Source: Serripes groenlandicus
Taxonomy: Eukaryota > Mollusca > Bivalvia > Cardiida > Cardiidae
NCBI GenBank assembly: GCA_031761405.1
Contig: JASEVX010000005.1
Location: 33,050,869 to 33,114,868 of the forward strand
Length of the DNA: 64,000 nt
Direction of reading: 5' to 3'
The notes below the pieces were generated by a model. That model was not told the DNA's origin, ran no database searches, and was given only the letters and a program-made list of their open reading frames with translations. The translations under genes and the position numbers were made by a program. Shown here piece after piece: positions 1 to 11,057 of this stretch; positions within the stretch are counted from its first letter, which is position 1; every line of letters begins with the position of its first letter.

Positions 1-110
1 AAATTGAAAACATTGTGACAAAAGGAGAAATTGCTTCTTTTGCCACAATGTTTTCAAAAGTCGTCTGCTGCAGAGGCGTCAGAAAGCGTCTGTATGTGGG
101 AAAGGGTTAA
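1..110. mobile_element. Partial TTAA-type palindromic MITE
   Basis: This is the right half of the commonest MITE in the window. It reads from the internal ACATTGTGACAAAAGGAG block to the terminal GTGGGAAAGGGTTAA. The family has terminal repeats CCCTTTCCC next to TTAA, subterminal CTGCAGCAGACGACTTT, and a palindromic CAAAAGGAGAAATTGC core. The TTAA flank and CCC terminus suggest a piggyBac-type non-autonomous element, which is an inference. The left half lies outside the window. Confidence 0.65.
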
Positions 111-560
111 ACAAGCCCCATTCCCTAGTAGATAATTTGAACAATCCTTGTAGAGGGTCACCCAAGGAAATTTTGTGCCAAATTATTTTCAAATTTGGCC
201 AGTTCTTATGGACAAGAAGATTTTTTCAGTACTTATATGTCCTCCCAATACATTTAAGGAAAACAAGCCCCTCCCCCTAATGGCTATGTTTTTCAAACGA
301 TTGGAATAATAGGAATAAACTCAAAAGAAAGTCACCCAAGGAATCTTATTTTCAAAGTGGCCAGTACTTTTGGACAGACAGATTTTTGAAATGTTTTGAC
401 ATTTTTTCCATCTTTCTGAAAAGTTTCATGAAAATAGGCCCAGTCGTTTCAGAGCAGATCTTGTTTAAAAGAAATTGTGGAAAGACAATGTCCGCCAGAC
501 ATTGAGTGATCACAATAGCTCGTCCAACATTTCGTGCTCAGGTGAGCTAAAAACATGTGT
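111..560 (+). mobile_element. Degenerate Pearl/HINE-like element
   Basis: The segment has two diverged subrepeats around GTCACCCAAGGAAATTTTGT and the similar GTCACCCAAGGAATCTTATT. It ends GGTGAGCTAAAAA near 552, the right-end signature of the Pearl-like elements here. No intact AACAAGAG left end is visible. No coding sequence was recognised. Confidence 0.4.
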
Positions 561-628
561 GTGTGGCAATTGGACGATATTTAGATTTTTGAAGATCATG
601 AAGAGCAGTTTCTCAGTACATTGTATTA

Positions 629-725
629 ACCCTTTCCCTCATATAGACGCTTTTTGATGCCTCTGCAGCAGACAGCTTTTTGAAAACATAGTGACAAAAG
701 AAGAAATTGCTCAAAACGATGGAAG
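629..725. mobile_element. Half copy of the TTAA-type MITE
   Basis: It begins TTAACCCTTTCCCTCATA and runs through CTGCAGCAGACAGCTTT to GAAGAAATTGCTC, then stops where the palindrome centre would be. The second arm is missing. Confidence 0.6.
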
Positions 726-744
726 GGTTTTTAAATTGAATCAT

Positions 745-2815
745 AAACAAGAGCTGTCGGAGGACAGCGCGCCCGACTATTCCGCCGCTAATTTAAGTTA
801 CTGAGATAATGGACTCTAATGTAGTTGCATGCAAAATATTAACCACAATTTCTTAAAGGGTGATAATTTGCATTATATGCAGGATAGAGTTATTTAACTT
901 GATTATGTTAATAGGTGTGATGGTTAGGAAGGCAATGGAATGCATCAAGTAGTTAATAAGATATGGACTCTTAATGTAGTTGCACGCAAACCTTTAACCA
1001 TAATTTCTAAAAACGGCAACAATTTGCACCATATGCAGGATAGAGTTATCTTAATTGGTTGTGTTTATAGTTGTGAAATTGGGAAAGGTTGTATAAAGTG
1101 TCAATACAATGCTTCAAGAATCCAGAACTTTCAAGTCCAAAAAGGGCCATAACTTGCATTAAATACTTGATAGAGTTATTGTACTTGCATGTTTACATAG
1201 TTGTGATGATTGGGAAGGGCTGTATAAAGTTTCAATGCAATGAATGAAGTAGTTACTAAGATATGGTCTCTTAATGTAGTTGCATCAAAACTTTAACCAG
1301 AATTTCTAAGTAAAAAAAAGCCCATAACTTGCCTAAAATGCAGGATAGTTATCTAACTTGATAATATACATAGGTGTGATGCTTGGGTAGGGTTGTATAA
1401 AGTTTCAATGCAATGCATTAAGCAAATACAGAGATATGGACTCTTAATTTAGTTGCACGCGAAACTTTAACCAGAATTTCTAAGTTAAAAAAGGGCCATA
1501 ATTATCATAAAATGCAGGATAGAGTTATCTTACTTGATATTCTACACAGGTGTGATAGTTGGGTAGGGTTGTAGAAAGTTACAATGCAATACATCAGGTA
1601 AATACAGAGATATGGACTCTTAATTTAGTTGCACGCTAAACTTTTACGAGAATTTCTAAGTTAAAAAAGGGCCATAAGGACTCTTAATTTAGTTACAGGC
1701 AAAAATATAACCAAAATTTCTAAGTAACAAAAGGGCAATAAGTTGCAAAAAATGCAGGATAGAGTTATCTAACTTGATAATCTACACAGGTGTGATAGTT
1801 GGGTAGGGTTGTATAAAGTTTCAATGCAATGCATCAGGTAAATACAGAGATATTAACTCTTAATTTAGTTGCACGCAAAACTTTAACCAGAATTTCTAAG
1901 TATAAAAAGGGCCATAATTTGCATAAAATGCTGGATAGAGTTATCTAACTTGATAATCTACACAGGTGTGATAGTTGGGTAGGGTTGTAGAAAGTTTCAA
2001 TGCAATGCATCAAGTAAATAGAGATATGGACTCTTAATTTAGTTGCACGCTAAACTTTTACCAGAATTTCTAAGTTAAAAAAGGGCCATAACTTGCATAA
2101 AATGCAGGATAGAGTTATCTAACTTGATAATCTACACAGGTGTGATAGTTGGGTAGGGTTGTAGAAAGTTTCAATGCAATGCATCAGGTAAATACAGAGA
2201 TATGGACTCTTAATTTAGTTGCACTCAAAACTTTAACCAGAATTTATAAGTATAAAAAGGGCCATAATTTGCATTAAATGCAGGATAGAGTTATCTAACT
2301 TGATAATCTACACAGGTGATAGTTGGGTAGGGTTGTAGAGAGTTTCAATGCAATGCATTAGGTAAATACAGAGATATGGACTCTTAATTTAGTTGCACAC
2401 AAAACTTTAACCAGAATTTCTAAGTAAAAAAAGGGCCATAACTTGCATAAAATGCAGGATAGAGTTATCTAACTTGATAATCTACATAGGTGTGATGCTT
2501 GGGTAGGGTTGTATAAAGTTTCAATGCAATGCATCAAGTAAATACTGAGATATGGACTCTTAATTTAGTTGCACGCAAAACTTTAACCAGAGTTTCTAAG
2601 TAAAAAAGGGCCATAACTTGCATAAAATGCAAGATAGAGTTATCTAACTTGATAATCTACATAGGTGTGATAGTTAAGTAGGGTTGTATAATGCAATACA
2701 TGTAGTATTTAAGTACTTGCATGCAAAACCTTAACCAAAGTGTGACGTGGACGCCGATGCCGACGCCAGGGTGAGTAGTATAGTTCTCATATTCTTCGAA
2801 TAGTCGAGCTAAAAA
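745..2815 (+). mobile_element. Pearl/HINE-like element with ~160 bp tandem repeats
   Basis: The left end is AAACAAGAGCTGTCGGAGG with a small GC hairpin, and the right end is TATTCTTCGAATAGTCGAGC followed by TAAAAA. Between them are about a dozen diverged ~160 bp tandem units marked by GGTGTGATAGTTGGGTAGGG and ATATGGACTCTTAATTTAG. A short GACGCCGATGCCGACGCC tract lies before the right end. This layout of fixed ends, internal satellite and simple tract matches the Pearl/DINE-like non-autonomous Helentron elements known from bivalves. The class assignment is inference; the ends and repeats are visible. It encodes nothing. Confidence 0.6.
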
Positions 2816-3246
2816 TGAATGTTTGGGTTATTTGATATTTCTAAATTATCCAACATAAAAATATCTGAAGAACCAGTTGTAAACACTCATTTACTCAGTC
2901 CTTTCTTTTGCTGAATGGTGTTAAGGAATTATCTGCTGCAAAAATGGATGGAAAGTGTTCAGTCAAAGAAATGTGCAAATTGTATCACAGAAACTTGTTA
3001 TTGTTGTCATGTCCATGGTGCTACGTATTTTCTTCTAAGCCATACTTTTCATCCAATATCTGCACAGTTTCTTTTCTTGCACTAAAAGGGAAACAAAACA
3101 TCAATGTATTGTCTATCAATATTTTACCCTCAGCCCAATTTAAATCATAACATCAATGTATTGTCTATCAACATTTTAGACTCAGCCCCATTTAAAACAC
3201 AACATCAATGCATTGTCTATCAATATTTTACCCTCAGCTCCATTTA
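2816..3246. repeat. Spacer with three ~52 bp direct repeats
   Basis: From 3097 to about 3246 a ~52 bp unit beginning AACATCAATGTATTGTCTAT recurs three times, at 3097, 3149 and 3201. The rest, 2816-3096, holds no gene or repeat I recognise. Confidence 0.6.
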
Positions 3247-3477
3247 ATTAAACCTTCTCCACAACCAGACACCTTCTGATGCATCTGCAGCATAAGACTA
3301 TTGAAAACATTGTGACAAATGGATAAATTGCTTATAATGAACAATTTCTAGATTTGCTACAATGTTTTCAACTACATTTAATAATTATAATTATCTTTAT
3401 AGAGATATCCCTCATTTATGTGGGTATGTTTTCAAAGTCGTCTGCTGCAGGTTTGCTATATATGTGGGAAAGGGTTA
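3247..3477. mobile_element. Diverged full-length TTAA-type MITE
   Basis: It opens TTAAACCTTCTCCACA and closes ATATGTGGGAAAGGGTTA. Inside are the family's CTGCAGCA and ACATTGTGACAAATGG blocks and their inverted partners. Confidence 0.55.
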
Positions 3478-3524
3478 GATCATAACTAGAATCATCTGTA
3501 GCAGAGGACTAGATAAGGAGGAGT

Positions 3525-3745
3525 TAACCCTTTCCCTCATATAGACGCTTTCTAACGCCTCTGCAACAGACAGCTTTTTGAAAACATAGTGACAAAAGAA
3601 GAAATTGCTCAATACAAGCAATTTCTCCTTTTGCCACAATGTTTTCCACTTTTAGTTATCCATTCAATTATAGAGATTTTCCATTTTTGAACAAAATATG
3701 TTCAAAGTCGTCTGCTGCAGAATTGTCGTATGTGGGAAAGGGTTA
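3525..3745. mobile_element. Full-length TTAA-type palindromic MITE
   Basis: Both ends are intact: TTAACCCTTTCCCTCATA on the left and TATGTGGGAAAGGGTTAA on the right. The core GAAATTGCTC/GAGCAATTTC palindrome and both CAGCAGACGACTTTG-type subterminal blocks are present. It is the cleanest short copy in the window and lies downstream of the YRDC stop codon. Confidence 0.75.
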
Positions 3746-3749
3746 ACTG

Positions 3750-3965
3750 GCCTTTACCCTACAATATCTTTCTTATTACTCAAGTAAACACTATGCTGTA
3801 GGTACTCAAAAGAATCGTCTCACTGAGACGATTCTTTTGAGTACCCACAACATAGAGTTTGAAGGTCATATAAGGATTTGGGAAATTTGGAAAAATACTC
3901 TTCTTATCTAGAGCCCTATGTGTAGGAGAGACAAATATCCCCGCTGCCAGCCGATTGTGCATTCT
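3750..3965. mobile_element. MITE-like element with perfect central hairpin (copy 1)
   Basis: The centre is a perfect inverted repeat, CAAAAGAATCGTCTCA followed by TGAGACGATTCTTTTG around 3808-3840, with almost no loop. The flanking GGTACTC/GAGTACC and ATGCTGT/ACAACAT extend the stem with mismatches. A second copy lies at 17852-18110 and shares flanks such as TTGAGTAATAAGA in opposite orientation. Confidence 0.6.
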
Positions 3966-4334
3966 ATTTATAAATCTACAAAATTTTCAAAGTTCAAGGG
4001 TAACAAGAAATATCACTGAAGGTGATGAATACCCCCAGCTGGTGCCTGTCAATATACATATGTATGAGAAACTCAAGGGGCTATAACTCATTTAAAAATA
4101 ATTCCATTGCAACACGCCGACAATATGCACAACTAGGCTCGGTATCAACGATTCTTGTGAAGTTATATTGAATTCTGACCAAGGGTTGCCGAGAAATAGT
4201 GTTCACAAGAAATGTCCAAAGACCAACTGACCGAGAAACCGACCGACCGCCAAGCGCGACTCCTATATAGCCCCCATATACGATGTATCTGGGGGTATAA
4301 TAACTCTGCTTAGAATAACCATGTTCAAAAACTA
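3966..4334. repeat. Unclassified interspersed sequence
   Basis: The segment contains GACCGACCGCCAAGCGCGAC and ends GTATCTGGGGGTATAATAA, with an earlier TACCCCCAGCTGG of opposite sense. These look like the inverted ends of a small element but I cannot assign it. No coding sequence was seen. Confidence 0.35.
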
Positions 4335-4551
4335 TTAACACTTTCCCACATACAAACAAATCACCAGCAGACAACTTTAAAAACACCTAGTCATAAATAT
4401 GAAATAACTCTATCAATAAAATTATAATTGTTAATTAAAGTTGAAAGTATTGTGGCAAAAGGAGAAATTGCTGAAACAAGCAATGTTTACAAAAGTGAAA
4501 AGTCATTTGCTGCTGAGGGGTCAAAAAGCGCCTGATGTGGGAAAGGGTTAA
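4335..4551. mobile_element. TTAA-type MITE just 3' of YRDC
   Basis: It begins TTAACACTTTCCCACATA and ends GATGTGGGAAAGGGTTAA, and contains AGCAGACAACTTT and the GCAAAAGGAGAAATTGC core. It starts 54 bp beyond the proposed YRDC stop, so it probably lies in or next to the 3' UTR. Confidence 0.65.
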
Positions 4552-4604
4552 ACTATACTTTGTGCTCAAGTTTCTGATTGCCAAAAGTAATTTCTTTTTC
4601 ATAA

Positions 4605-4689
4605 TTAACCAATCTGAATCAGACATCTTATTTGGAGCATAGAGTTTACTTCTGAGCTGAGAATAGAGTTTGATAGTTTCAGGCTCTGA
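4605..4689 (-). CDS. YRDC: YRDC exon 5 (C-terminal, candidate)
   Basis: A pyrimidine-rich acceptor (TTATTATTGTTAG) precedes an 85 nt open stretch that continues exon 4 in phase (AG plus T gives Ser) and ends at TAA. It encodes about 28 residues starting SQSLKLSNSIL. This is loosely like the GCALESTTAIL-type tail of animal YRDC, which follows an IIRxG motif. With this exon the five exons total 690 nt, exactly 230 codons. The tail is the least conserved part of the family, so this is the weakest exon call. Confidence 0.5.
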
Positions 4690-4708
4690 CTAACAATAAT
4701 AATCATGA

Positions 4709-5782
4709 TTAACCCTTTCCCTCATACAGCAATTCTGCAGCAGACGACTTTGAACGTATTTTGTAAACAAGAGGCCCATGAGGGCCTATGCTCTACTGGT
4801 ATGGTTATTTTGTCATTTTCAATCCAGAGCATGTATGTATGGTGAAGATCGGATAGTAAATGGAGGCTCTTTTGTGTTCACAAGCTGTATTATAGCAATT
4901 TTTACAATTTCATGGACCATAATCCAGTCTTGCATGGGCGGATCTGGCTGATTTTCAAAAGGAACCAAGCTCTCATCAATATTTAACTACTATCTAAGTT
5001 TGGTGAAGATCAGATAGTAAATGGAGCCTCTATTGTGTTCACATGCTCAATTATAGCAATTTGGACAATTGCAAGGGCTATAATCCAGTCTTGCATGGGC
5101 GGATCTGGCTGGTTTATGAAAGGAACTGAGCTCTCATGGATATCTAACTACTGTATAAGTTTGGTTGAGATACAATCAAAAGTGAAGACTGTATCGTGTT
5201 AACAAGCTCTTTTATAGCAATTTTGACCATTTTAAGGGCCATAATCCAGTCATGCATGGGCGGATCTGGCTGCTTTTCAAAAGGAACCGAGCTCTTATGG
5301 ATATCCAACTACTGTATAAGTTTGGTTGAGATACAATAAAAAAAGAAGACTGTATCGTGTTAACAAGCTCTTTTATAGCAGTTTTGACCATTTCAAGGGC
5401 CATAATCCAGTCATGCATGGGCGGATCTGGCTGGTTTTCGAAAGAAACCGAGCTCTCATGGATATCTAACTACTGTATAAGTTTAGTTGAGATACAATCA
5501 AAAGTGAAGACTGTATCGTGTTAACAAGAAATTGTTTACTGACGGACGCACGCACGCACAACGGACAAATCGCCACGACATAAGCCCTTCTGGCCTTTGG
5601 CCAGTAGAGCTAAAAAATAGAAAATCTCCATAATTGAATGGATAACCTGACAAAAAGTGGTAAACATTGTGGCAAAAAGAGAAATTGCACGTTTTGTGCA
5701 ATTTCTTCTTTTGTCACTATGTTTTCAAATAGCAGTCTGCTGCAGAGGCGTCAGAAAGCGTCTATGTGAGGGAAAGGGTTAA
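4709..5782. mobile_element. TTAA-type MITE split by a Pearl-like insertion
   Basis: The left part is 4709-4764 and the right part 5612-5782. Together they reproduce the MITE at 14766-14998 almost base for base, including TGAACGTATTTT, GAAAATCTCCATAATTGAAT and the terminal GAGGGAAAGGGTTAA. The Pearl-like element separates them where the intact copy reads GTCAAAAAATAG. The whole nest is inside YRDC intron 4. Confidence 0.8.
4765..5611 (+). mobile_element. Pearl/HINE-like element with ~170 bp repeats
   Basis: The left end is AAACAAGAGGCCCATGAGGG, which can form a GGCCCATGAGGGCC hairpin. The right end is TGGCCTTTGGCCAGTAGAGC then TAAAAA. Inside are four ~170 bp units marked by CAGTCTTGCATGGGCGGATC or CAGTCATGCATGGGCGGATC, then a GGACGGACGCACGCACGCA-like tract. 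The ends can be fixed by comparison with the unoccupied MITE copy, so the 847 bp length is better supported than for the other elements of this type. Confidence 0.7.
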
Positions 5783-5885
5783 TTATGAAATGCTTTTTTA
5801 ATTCTAACGCATGATTTCTATCAAAATGATTTTACTTTAATTCTTTTTTTTCATTTGGGTTTAAGCAGTTTTCCAAAATAATTCA

Positions 5886-6125
5886 GTCATATCACTGTGG
5901 CCAGTTCACCTCCACTCATGTGGCTTTCTCACACCAGTAATCCACACAACATACTTTCCAAGCAACTGGCTGCTTTTCCACATAGACTGTTAGACCATTG
6001 GTGAAAGAAGAATGACGCTTACTTAATACAAGTCACAATGACAGTGTCAGACGTCGGAAAGAATGTTGGACAAGCTGGGATCGAATTTCCAACCCCTGGA
6101 TTGCCAGCCCATGTCGATGCTCCGT
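5886..6125 (-). mobile_element. tRNA-derived SINE, diverged
   Basis: On the minus strand the tRNA-like part has GGGGTTGGAAATTCGATCCC as a B box. The body runs through CTTTCCGACGTCTGACACTG to GTGATATGACTGAATTATTT. The same body and tail occur in the SINE at 16600-16874 on the plus strand. It sits about 35 bp from YRDC exon 4, in intron 4. Confidence 0.6.
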
Positions 6126-6160
6126 TTTAAAAAATCTATTATTCTATATTCAATTCTCAC

Positions 6161-6297
6161 CTTCCGTCCCTGATAATTGTATATTTTCCCTCAACAGAGA
6201 GATCGACCACAGTAGAACCCCTCCTAGAGAAGTCTGTATTTCCTAACTGTCCCCCATCACACACCAGATCCAACTGAGGCCACAGCCCTTCAAATTC
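6161..6297 (-). CDS. YRDC: YRDC exon 4
   Basis: A TTCACACAG acceptor and a GGAAG/GTGAGAA donor bound 137 nt encoding EFEGLWPQLDLVCDGG, a short linker, RRGSTVVDLS and GKYTIIRDG. This is the C-terminal part of the YrdC/Sua5 fold. VCDGG matches the family VIDGG strand and STVVDL is its conserved STVVD motif. It enters in phase 0 after LNVK of exon 3 and leaves in phase 2. Recognition is strong because the order and spacing match animal YRDC. Confidence 0.9.
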
Positions 6298-6438
6298 CTG
6301 TGTGAATATAAAGTTAGAGTACACACTTTTCTGTTCGTAAAATGATTAAATTTTGTGAAAAAAGAATGACATATGACACCAATAAGTCAGAGAGTGACTG
6401 ACATAAAGGACATACAAAGCAGATGTGAAACCAATATT

Positions 6439-6685
6439 TGAGCAGTTCCACGAGAAAACCAACATTATGGACTCTGTGTAATGTTTTGATACAGATCAGC
6501 CTTGGCAGGCTAAAACGGGCCGACACATTCCGCCTCAGGGGGATAGAGGTATAAAGTAATCATTCCTGAAACAGAAAAATCCACTGGAGCTGAAAAGTGT
6601 CTGTCCGTGTTTGCCTGTGCGGCATGCTTAGGCTGATCTGGGTTGATACTTTACACAATGTTGGTTTTCTCGTAGAACGGCTCAT
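6439..6685. mobile_element. Palindromic element (GAGCAGTTCCACGAGAAAAC family), copy 1
   Basis: The ends are inverted: GAGCAGTTCCACGAGAAAAC on the left and GTTTTCTCGTAGAACGGCTC on the right, both next to CCAACATT. Inner blocks (TGATACAGATCAGCCT and AGGCTGATCTGGGTTGATAC) are also inverted. Another full copy is at 58276-58528 and a single end is at ~15922-15953. It is a MITE-like foldback element in YRDC intron 3. Confidence 0.7.
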
Positions 6686-6794
6686 TTCACCATGCCATGT
6701 CTGTTGAAACAAAGGTCTGAACATTGTGTATACAATCTGAATAATATTGCAGAAACCACACATTTCTTATCCTATCCACTTAGAAAACATCTAC

Positions 6795-7985
6795 TTATTA
6801 TTAATTCTTACAAAAACCTTCACTGCATTATTCACTCTTGGCTGTTGGTGGAGTTATTGATGGTAAAAAGATATTGTTAGTGTTTAAGCTATATCTCTTA
6901 ATTGTTTTGAAAAAAAAATTGATTTGGTACGAAAAACTTAACCAAAATTCTAAATCAAAGAGGGCCATAATTCTTTAAAAAAAACTTGACAGAGTTATGT
7001 ACTTTTGTCTGTGGATGGAGGTAAATAAGTTTTGTAAGTGTGTAAGCTATATCTCTAAGGGTTTTGATAAAACTTAGTGTGGTACGAAAAACTTAAACCA
7101 AAATTCTAAGACGAAAAAGGGCCATAATTCTTTAAAAAAACATGACAGAATTATGTACTCTTGTCTGTGGATGGAGGTTATGATAATGAAAAAGTGTTGT
7201 TAGTTTCGAAGCAATATCTGTTATGGTTTTGACAAAAAGTGAATTGGTACAAAAAACTTAACCAAAATTCTAAGTTGAAAAAAGGCTATAATTCTTACAA
7301 AAACCTTGACAGAGTTATGTACTCTTGTCTGTCGATGGAGGTAATGATGGACAATAAGTATTGTAAGTGTATAAGCTATATATCTCTAATGGTTTTGCAA
7401 AAAAGTGAGGTGGTACGAAAAACTTAACCAAAATTCTAAGTGGAAGAAGGGCCATAATTCTTACAAAAACATGGCCAGAGTTATTTACTCTTGTCTGTTG
7501 ATGGATTTAATGATGGTGAATAAGTGTTGTAAGTTTCAAAGCAAATCTGTAATGGTTTTGAAAAAAAATGAATTGCTACACAAAACTTAACCAAAAGTCT
7601 ATGTCAAAAAGGGGCAATAATTCTTAAAAAAAACAGAGTTATGAACTCTTGTCTGTTGATGAAGGTTATGATGGTGAATAAGTGCTGTAAGTTTCAAAGC
7701 AATATCTGTAATGGTTTTGACAAAAAATGGAATTGGTACAAAAATCTTAACCTATATTCTATGTTGAAAAAGGGCCATAATTCTTACAAAAATCTTGACA
7801 GAGTTATGTGCTCTTGTCTGTTGATGGAGGTAATGATGGTGAATAGGTGTTGTTAGTTTCAAAGCAATATCTGTAATGGTTTTGACAAAAAAGTGGATCG
7901 GTACAAAACCCTTTACCAAGGTGTGACACCAACGCCGACGCGAGTAGTATAGCTAGCCTTTTCAACGAATAGTCGAGGTGAAAAC
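6795..7985 (+). mobile_element. Pearl-like element, left end degraded
   Basis: About seven ~165 bp units are marked by GGGCCATAATTCTT and ACTCTTGTCTG(T/C)TGATGGAG. The right end is CGCCGACGCGAGTAGTATAG and TTCAACGAATAGTCGAGGTG. The AACAAGAG left end was not found. It ends only about 90 bp before YRDC exon 3 on the plus-strand map. Confidence 0.6.
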
Positions 7986-8075
7986 AATCATTCATTTGCA
8001 GCTGGTTACCTTTGCGCTTTCAGCAACGTCTTCAGAAACCACGAGCATTTTACAAAAGAAAGAGAAAATCCTAAC

Positions 8076-8310
8076 CTTGACATTTAGTGGGCTCCTCTCA
8101 GAAGAAATATTTGCACTAGTAAGAGCTATTGGTTCCCCACAGCATGAGGCCAGGGACATGATAAATTCATTATCTGGAATACGAATTCCAACCAAAGATG
8201 TTCCAGCATTGAGATCGGGATTCAGCTTAGAACTTCGCTCAAAAACAACAGTTACAGGTCCAGGTAAGAGATCGCTCAGTAATTCATTTGGTACTGTCAC
8301 TTTGCTCCAT
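8076..8310 (-). CDS. YRDC: YRDC exon 3 (core of YrdC fold)
   Basis: A TATTTTTGGCAG acceptor and CAAG/GTTAGG donor bound 235 nt encoding WSKVTVPNELL, SDLLPGPVTVVFE, NPDLNAGTSLVGIRIPD and PIALTSANISS. These are the LLPGPVT, VGIRIPD and LTSAN motifs of threonylcarbamoyl-AMP synthases. They form the cavity that binds ATP, threonine and bicarbonate. The exon takes one base to complete a Lys codon from exon 2 and leaves in phase 0. No frame break is present. Confidence 0.95.
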
Positions 8311-8439
8311 CTGCCAAAAATATCAAAAAATCATTCTAAAGCATTAAAATTATTTATTTTCAATTCTTTTATCTGCTTAGAGAACTAGATGGTTGTTTTT
8401 GTAAAAAAAACATGTGTCTCCCCCATTGCAGTTTGTCAA

Positions 8440-9060
8440 CGATTGTAATACTGAAACCTTGACCGTGATCCAAAGTGGTTGTTACATGCGCTCTGCACAT
8501 CGTCTCAGATTCAAAAGTTATTGAGCGGACACAAAATAGTCATATGACCTTGTTTCTCTTATTCAGACCTTGACTTTGAACAAAGGTGGATGTTTCATGC
8601 ACTTTTCACACCGTCTCAGTATGGTGAAATTTGTAGAGAGAGATTTAAAAATCCTTCAAACGATTCAAAAGTTACTGAAAAAGAGTTAGACACGAAATAG
8701 TCACACAATGTTTGAACTCTAATTATGACCTTGAACCAAAGTGGTTGTAATATGCGCTCTGCACATCGTCTCAGTATGGTGAACATTTGTGGTGAGTTAT
8801 TTAAAACCTTTAAAGTGATTCAAAAGTTTTTGAGTGGACACAAAATTTAGTCAACTCATATGACATCTGTCCTCTAATTGCTATCTTGACCTTGAACCAA
8901 AGTTGTTGTAACACGCGCTCTGCACACCGTCTCAGTATGGTGAACATTTTTTGGGGGGTGTATTTCAAATTCCTTCATGTCAGTTCAAAAGTTATGGAGA
9001 GGACACAATTTGTAATTGACCAGACACCAAGAAAAACAATATATCTCCCCATTATAATTA
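8440..9060 (+). repeat. Four diverged ~160 bp tandem units
   Basis: GACCTTGAACCAAAG(T)GGTTGT followed by GCGCTCTGCACATCGTCTCA recurs near 8458, 8568, 8729 and 8888. The spacing is about 160 bp except after the first, shorter unit. It resembles the inside of a Pearl-like element but neither end was found. It is in YRDC intron 2. Confidence 0.6.
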
Positions 9061-9660
9061 TATGGGGAAGACATAATTAATCAATCACTGAGCCAAGATC
9101 AAACTGCTAGATGAAGGACATAAATTTATCGACTTTTATAATCCATATTCAAGCTTCAAATCATATTGTGTGAGTACCACAAGTTCAGGTTTAATTAAAT
9201 AGAGTTATTTATAAGAGATATATTGTTGAGTAAATAACTTTGTAAACTCCTCCTTTTCTAGTCTTCTGAATGTGATATATGAAATATACCAAAGGTTAAA
9301 CCCACAAACTAACGGGTTTCAAAACTAGATCATAATTGTACCCAGTATCAAAAAATACCCCCCAATCCATACAAATTTAGGGAGCAACATTCAAAACAGT
9401 GTGAGCACAATCCCCCTCCTAGATTGGACACTGGTACCATGTGTAAGCAGGTTATTAGACTAGCAGTATCCTGCTGGAGTGACATCAAAGTTCTCAGGCT
9501 TTCAAAGTGTTCCACAAGGAGCACTTCAATTTGAGACACACCTTTTTCGTTAAAAGAACGTCAAGGTCACTAGATCAAATATAATTATTGAAAGTATAAG
9601 AAAGATGCTAATTGATATTGTAAAGTGTACCAGAGTAAAGCCATCGGGGTCGATTCCATG
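9061..9660. other. Intronic spacer, no feature recognised
   Basis: AT-rich intron sequence. A minus-strand open frame near 9348-9539 has no recognisable motif and no splice context that I can support. Confidence 0.5.
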
Positions 9661-11057
9661 TAATTTGACCACACGAAATTTGACCACACACATTTTGACC
9701 ACAGTAATTTGACCACAGTGCATTTTGACCACTGGTAATTTGACCACAGTAATTTGACCACATGGTAAGTTTACCACAGTAAGTTGACCACAGTAATTTG
9801 ACCACAGTAAGTTGAACACGGTAAGTTGACCACAGTAACTTGACCACAGTAAGTTGACCACAGGAAGTTTACAAGGGTCTACTTCAGACAAGTTTACAAT
9901 AGTTAAATAAACTAAGACATAATATATTATAGTCGTAAAATTGTGGTTCGACCAAATGTCGATATTGATTTTGTCGAAGTTATTGGACAAGGCTAAGGAA
10001 GTTAAACTTAAAGACTTATTTGAAAACAATATCAAAAATACATAAATGCATTTGATCATACGAGTAAATATAGTATGTACTGCATTGTTTTCTCTAGTAC
10101 TTTTCATGAACAATGAACAAGTCCGTACATTTCACAGGGGGGTTAGTTACCACCACACAGTATAGTAAACCACTACACGGTAATTACCACTACACAATAT
10201 AGTTACCACCATGCAGGAATTACCACCACACGATAATTACCACCACACAATAATTACCATAACACAGTAGTTACCACCACACGATAGTTACCGCTACACG
10301 GTAGTTACCACTACACACTATCATGTAGTGGTAACTACATTGTGGTAGTAACTACTGTGTAGTGGTAACTACCGTGTGGTGGTAACTACTGTGTTGTGGT
10401 AACTACATTGTGGCAGCAACTACCGTGTAGTGGTAACTACCATGTGGTAGTAACTACTGTGTGGTCGTCAACTACCATGTGGTGGTAACTTCCGTGTAGT
10501 GGTAACTATATCAAACATATCACAATAACGGGCCGTTACTTAGTAACGGGTTATCATTTAACAAGCAATAACGTATCAGAGCGGGTTTATCATAGTAACG
10601 GTCTATCAGCACGAGCTGTGAAAGTTACGTACTATCGTTGTCTGCAGTGAAAACAAATACAATTATATATGACGTCAGCACGAACATTCGATATTTACTC
10701 GAATGATCGAATGCAATTATGTATTTTCGATATTAGTTTTCAAATAAGTCCTAAAGTTGACATTTGGTCCACAATTTTACCACTATAACATTATGTCTCA
10801 GTGTATTTATCTGTTGTAAACTATAGACCCCTGTATACTTTCTGTGGTCAACTTACTGTGGTCAAGTTGCTGTGGTCAACTTATGTGGTCAATTTACCAT
10901 GGTCAAGTTACTGGGGTCAAGTTATGGTGGTCAATTTACTGTGGTCAAGTTACTGTGGTCAATTTTCCTGTGGTCAAATTGTACTGTGGTCAAGTTATAC
11001 AGTGGTCAACTTTCCTGTGGTCATATTACTGTGGTCAATTTTTCTGTGGTCAAATTA
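9661..11057. mobile_element. Foldback-like element with tandem-repeat arms
   Basis: The left arm (9661-9870) is a run of TTGACCACAGTAA-type 13-14 bp repeats. The right arm (10849-11057) is the same repeat inverted, TTACTGTGGTCAA. Next inside, 9871-10090 and 10650-10840 are inverted relatives, for example GACTTATTTGAAAAC against GTTTTCAAATAAGTC. The innermost 10138-10510 is a second inverted set of TTACCACCACACAGTA-like repeats. A perfect 15 bp stem, 10301-10315 with 10324-10338, marks the centre. Long terminal inverted repeats built of short tandem repeats recall Foldback elements. No transposase or clear target duplication was found. Confidence 0.7.
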
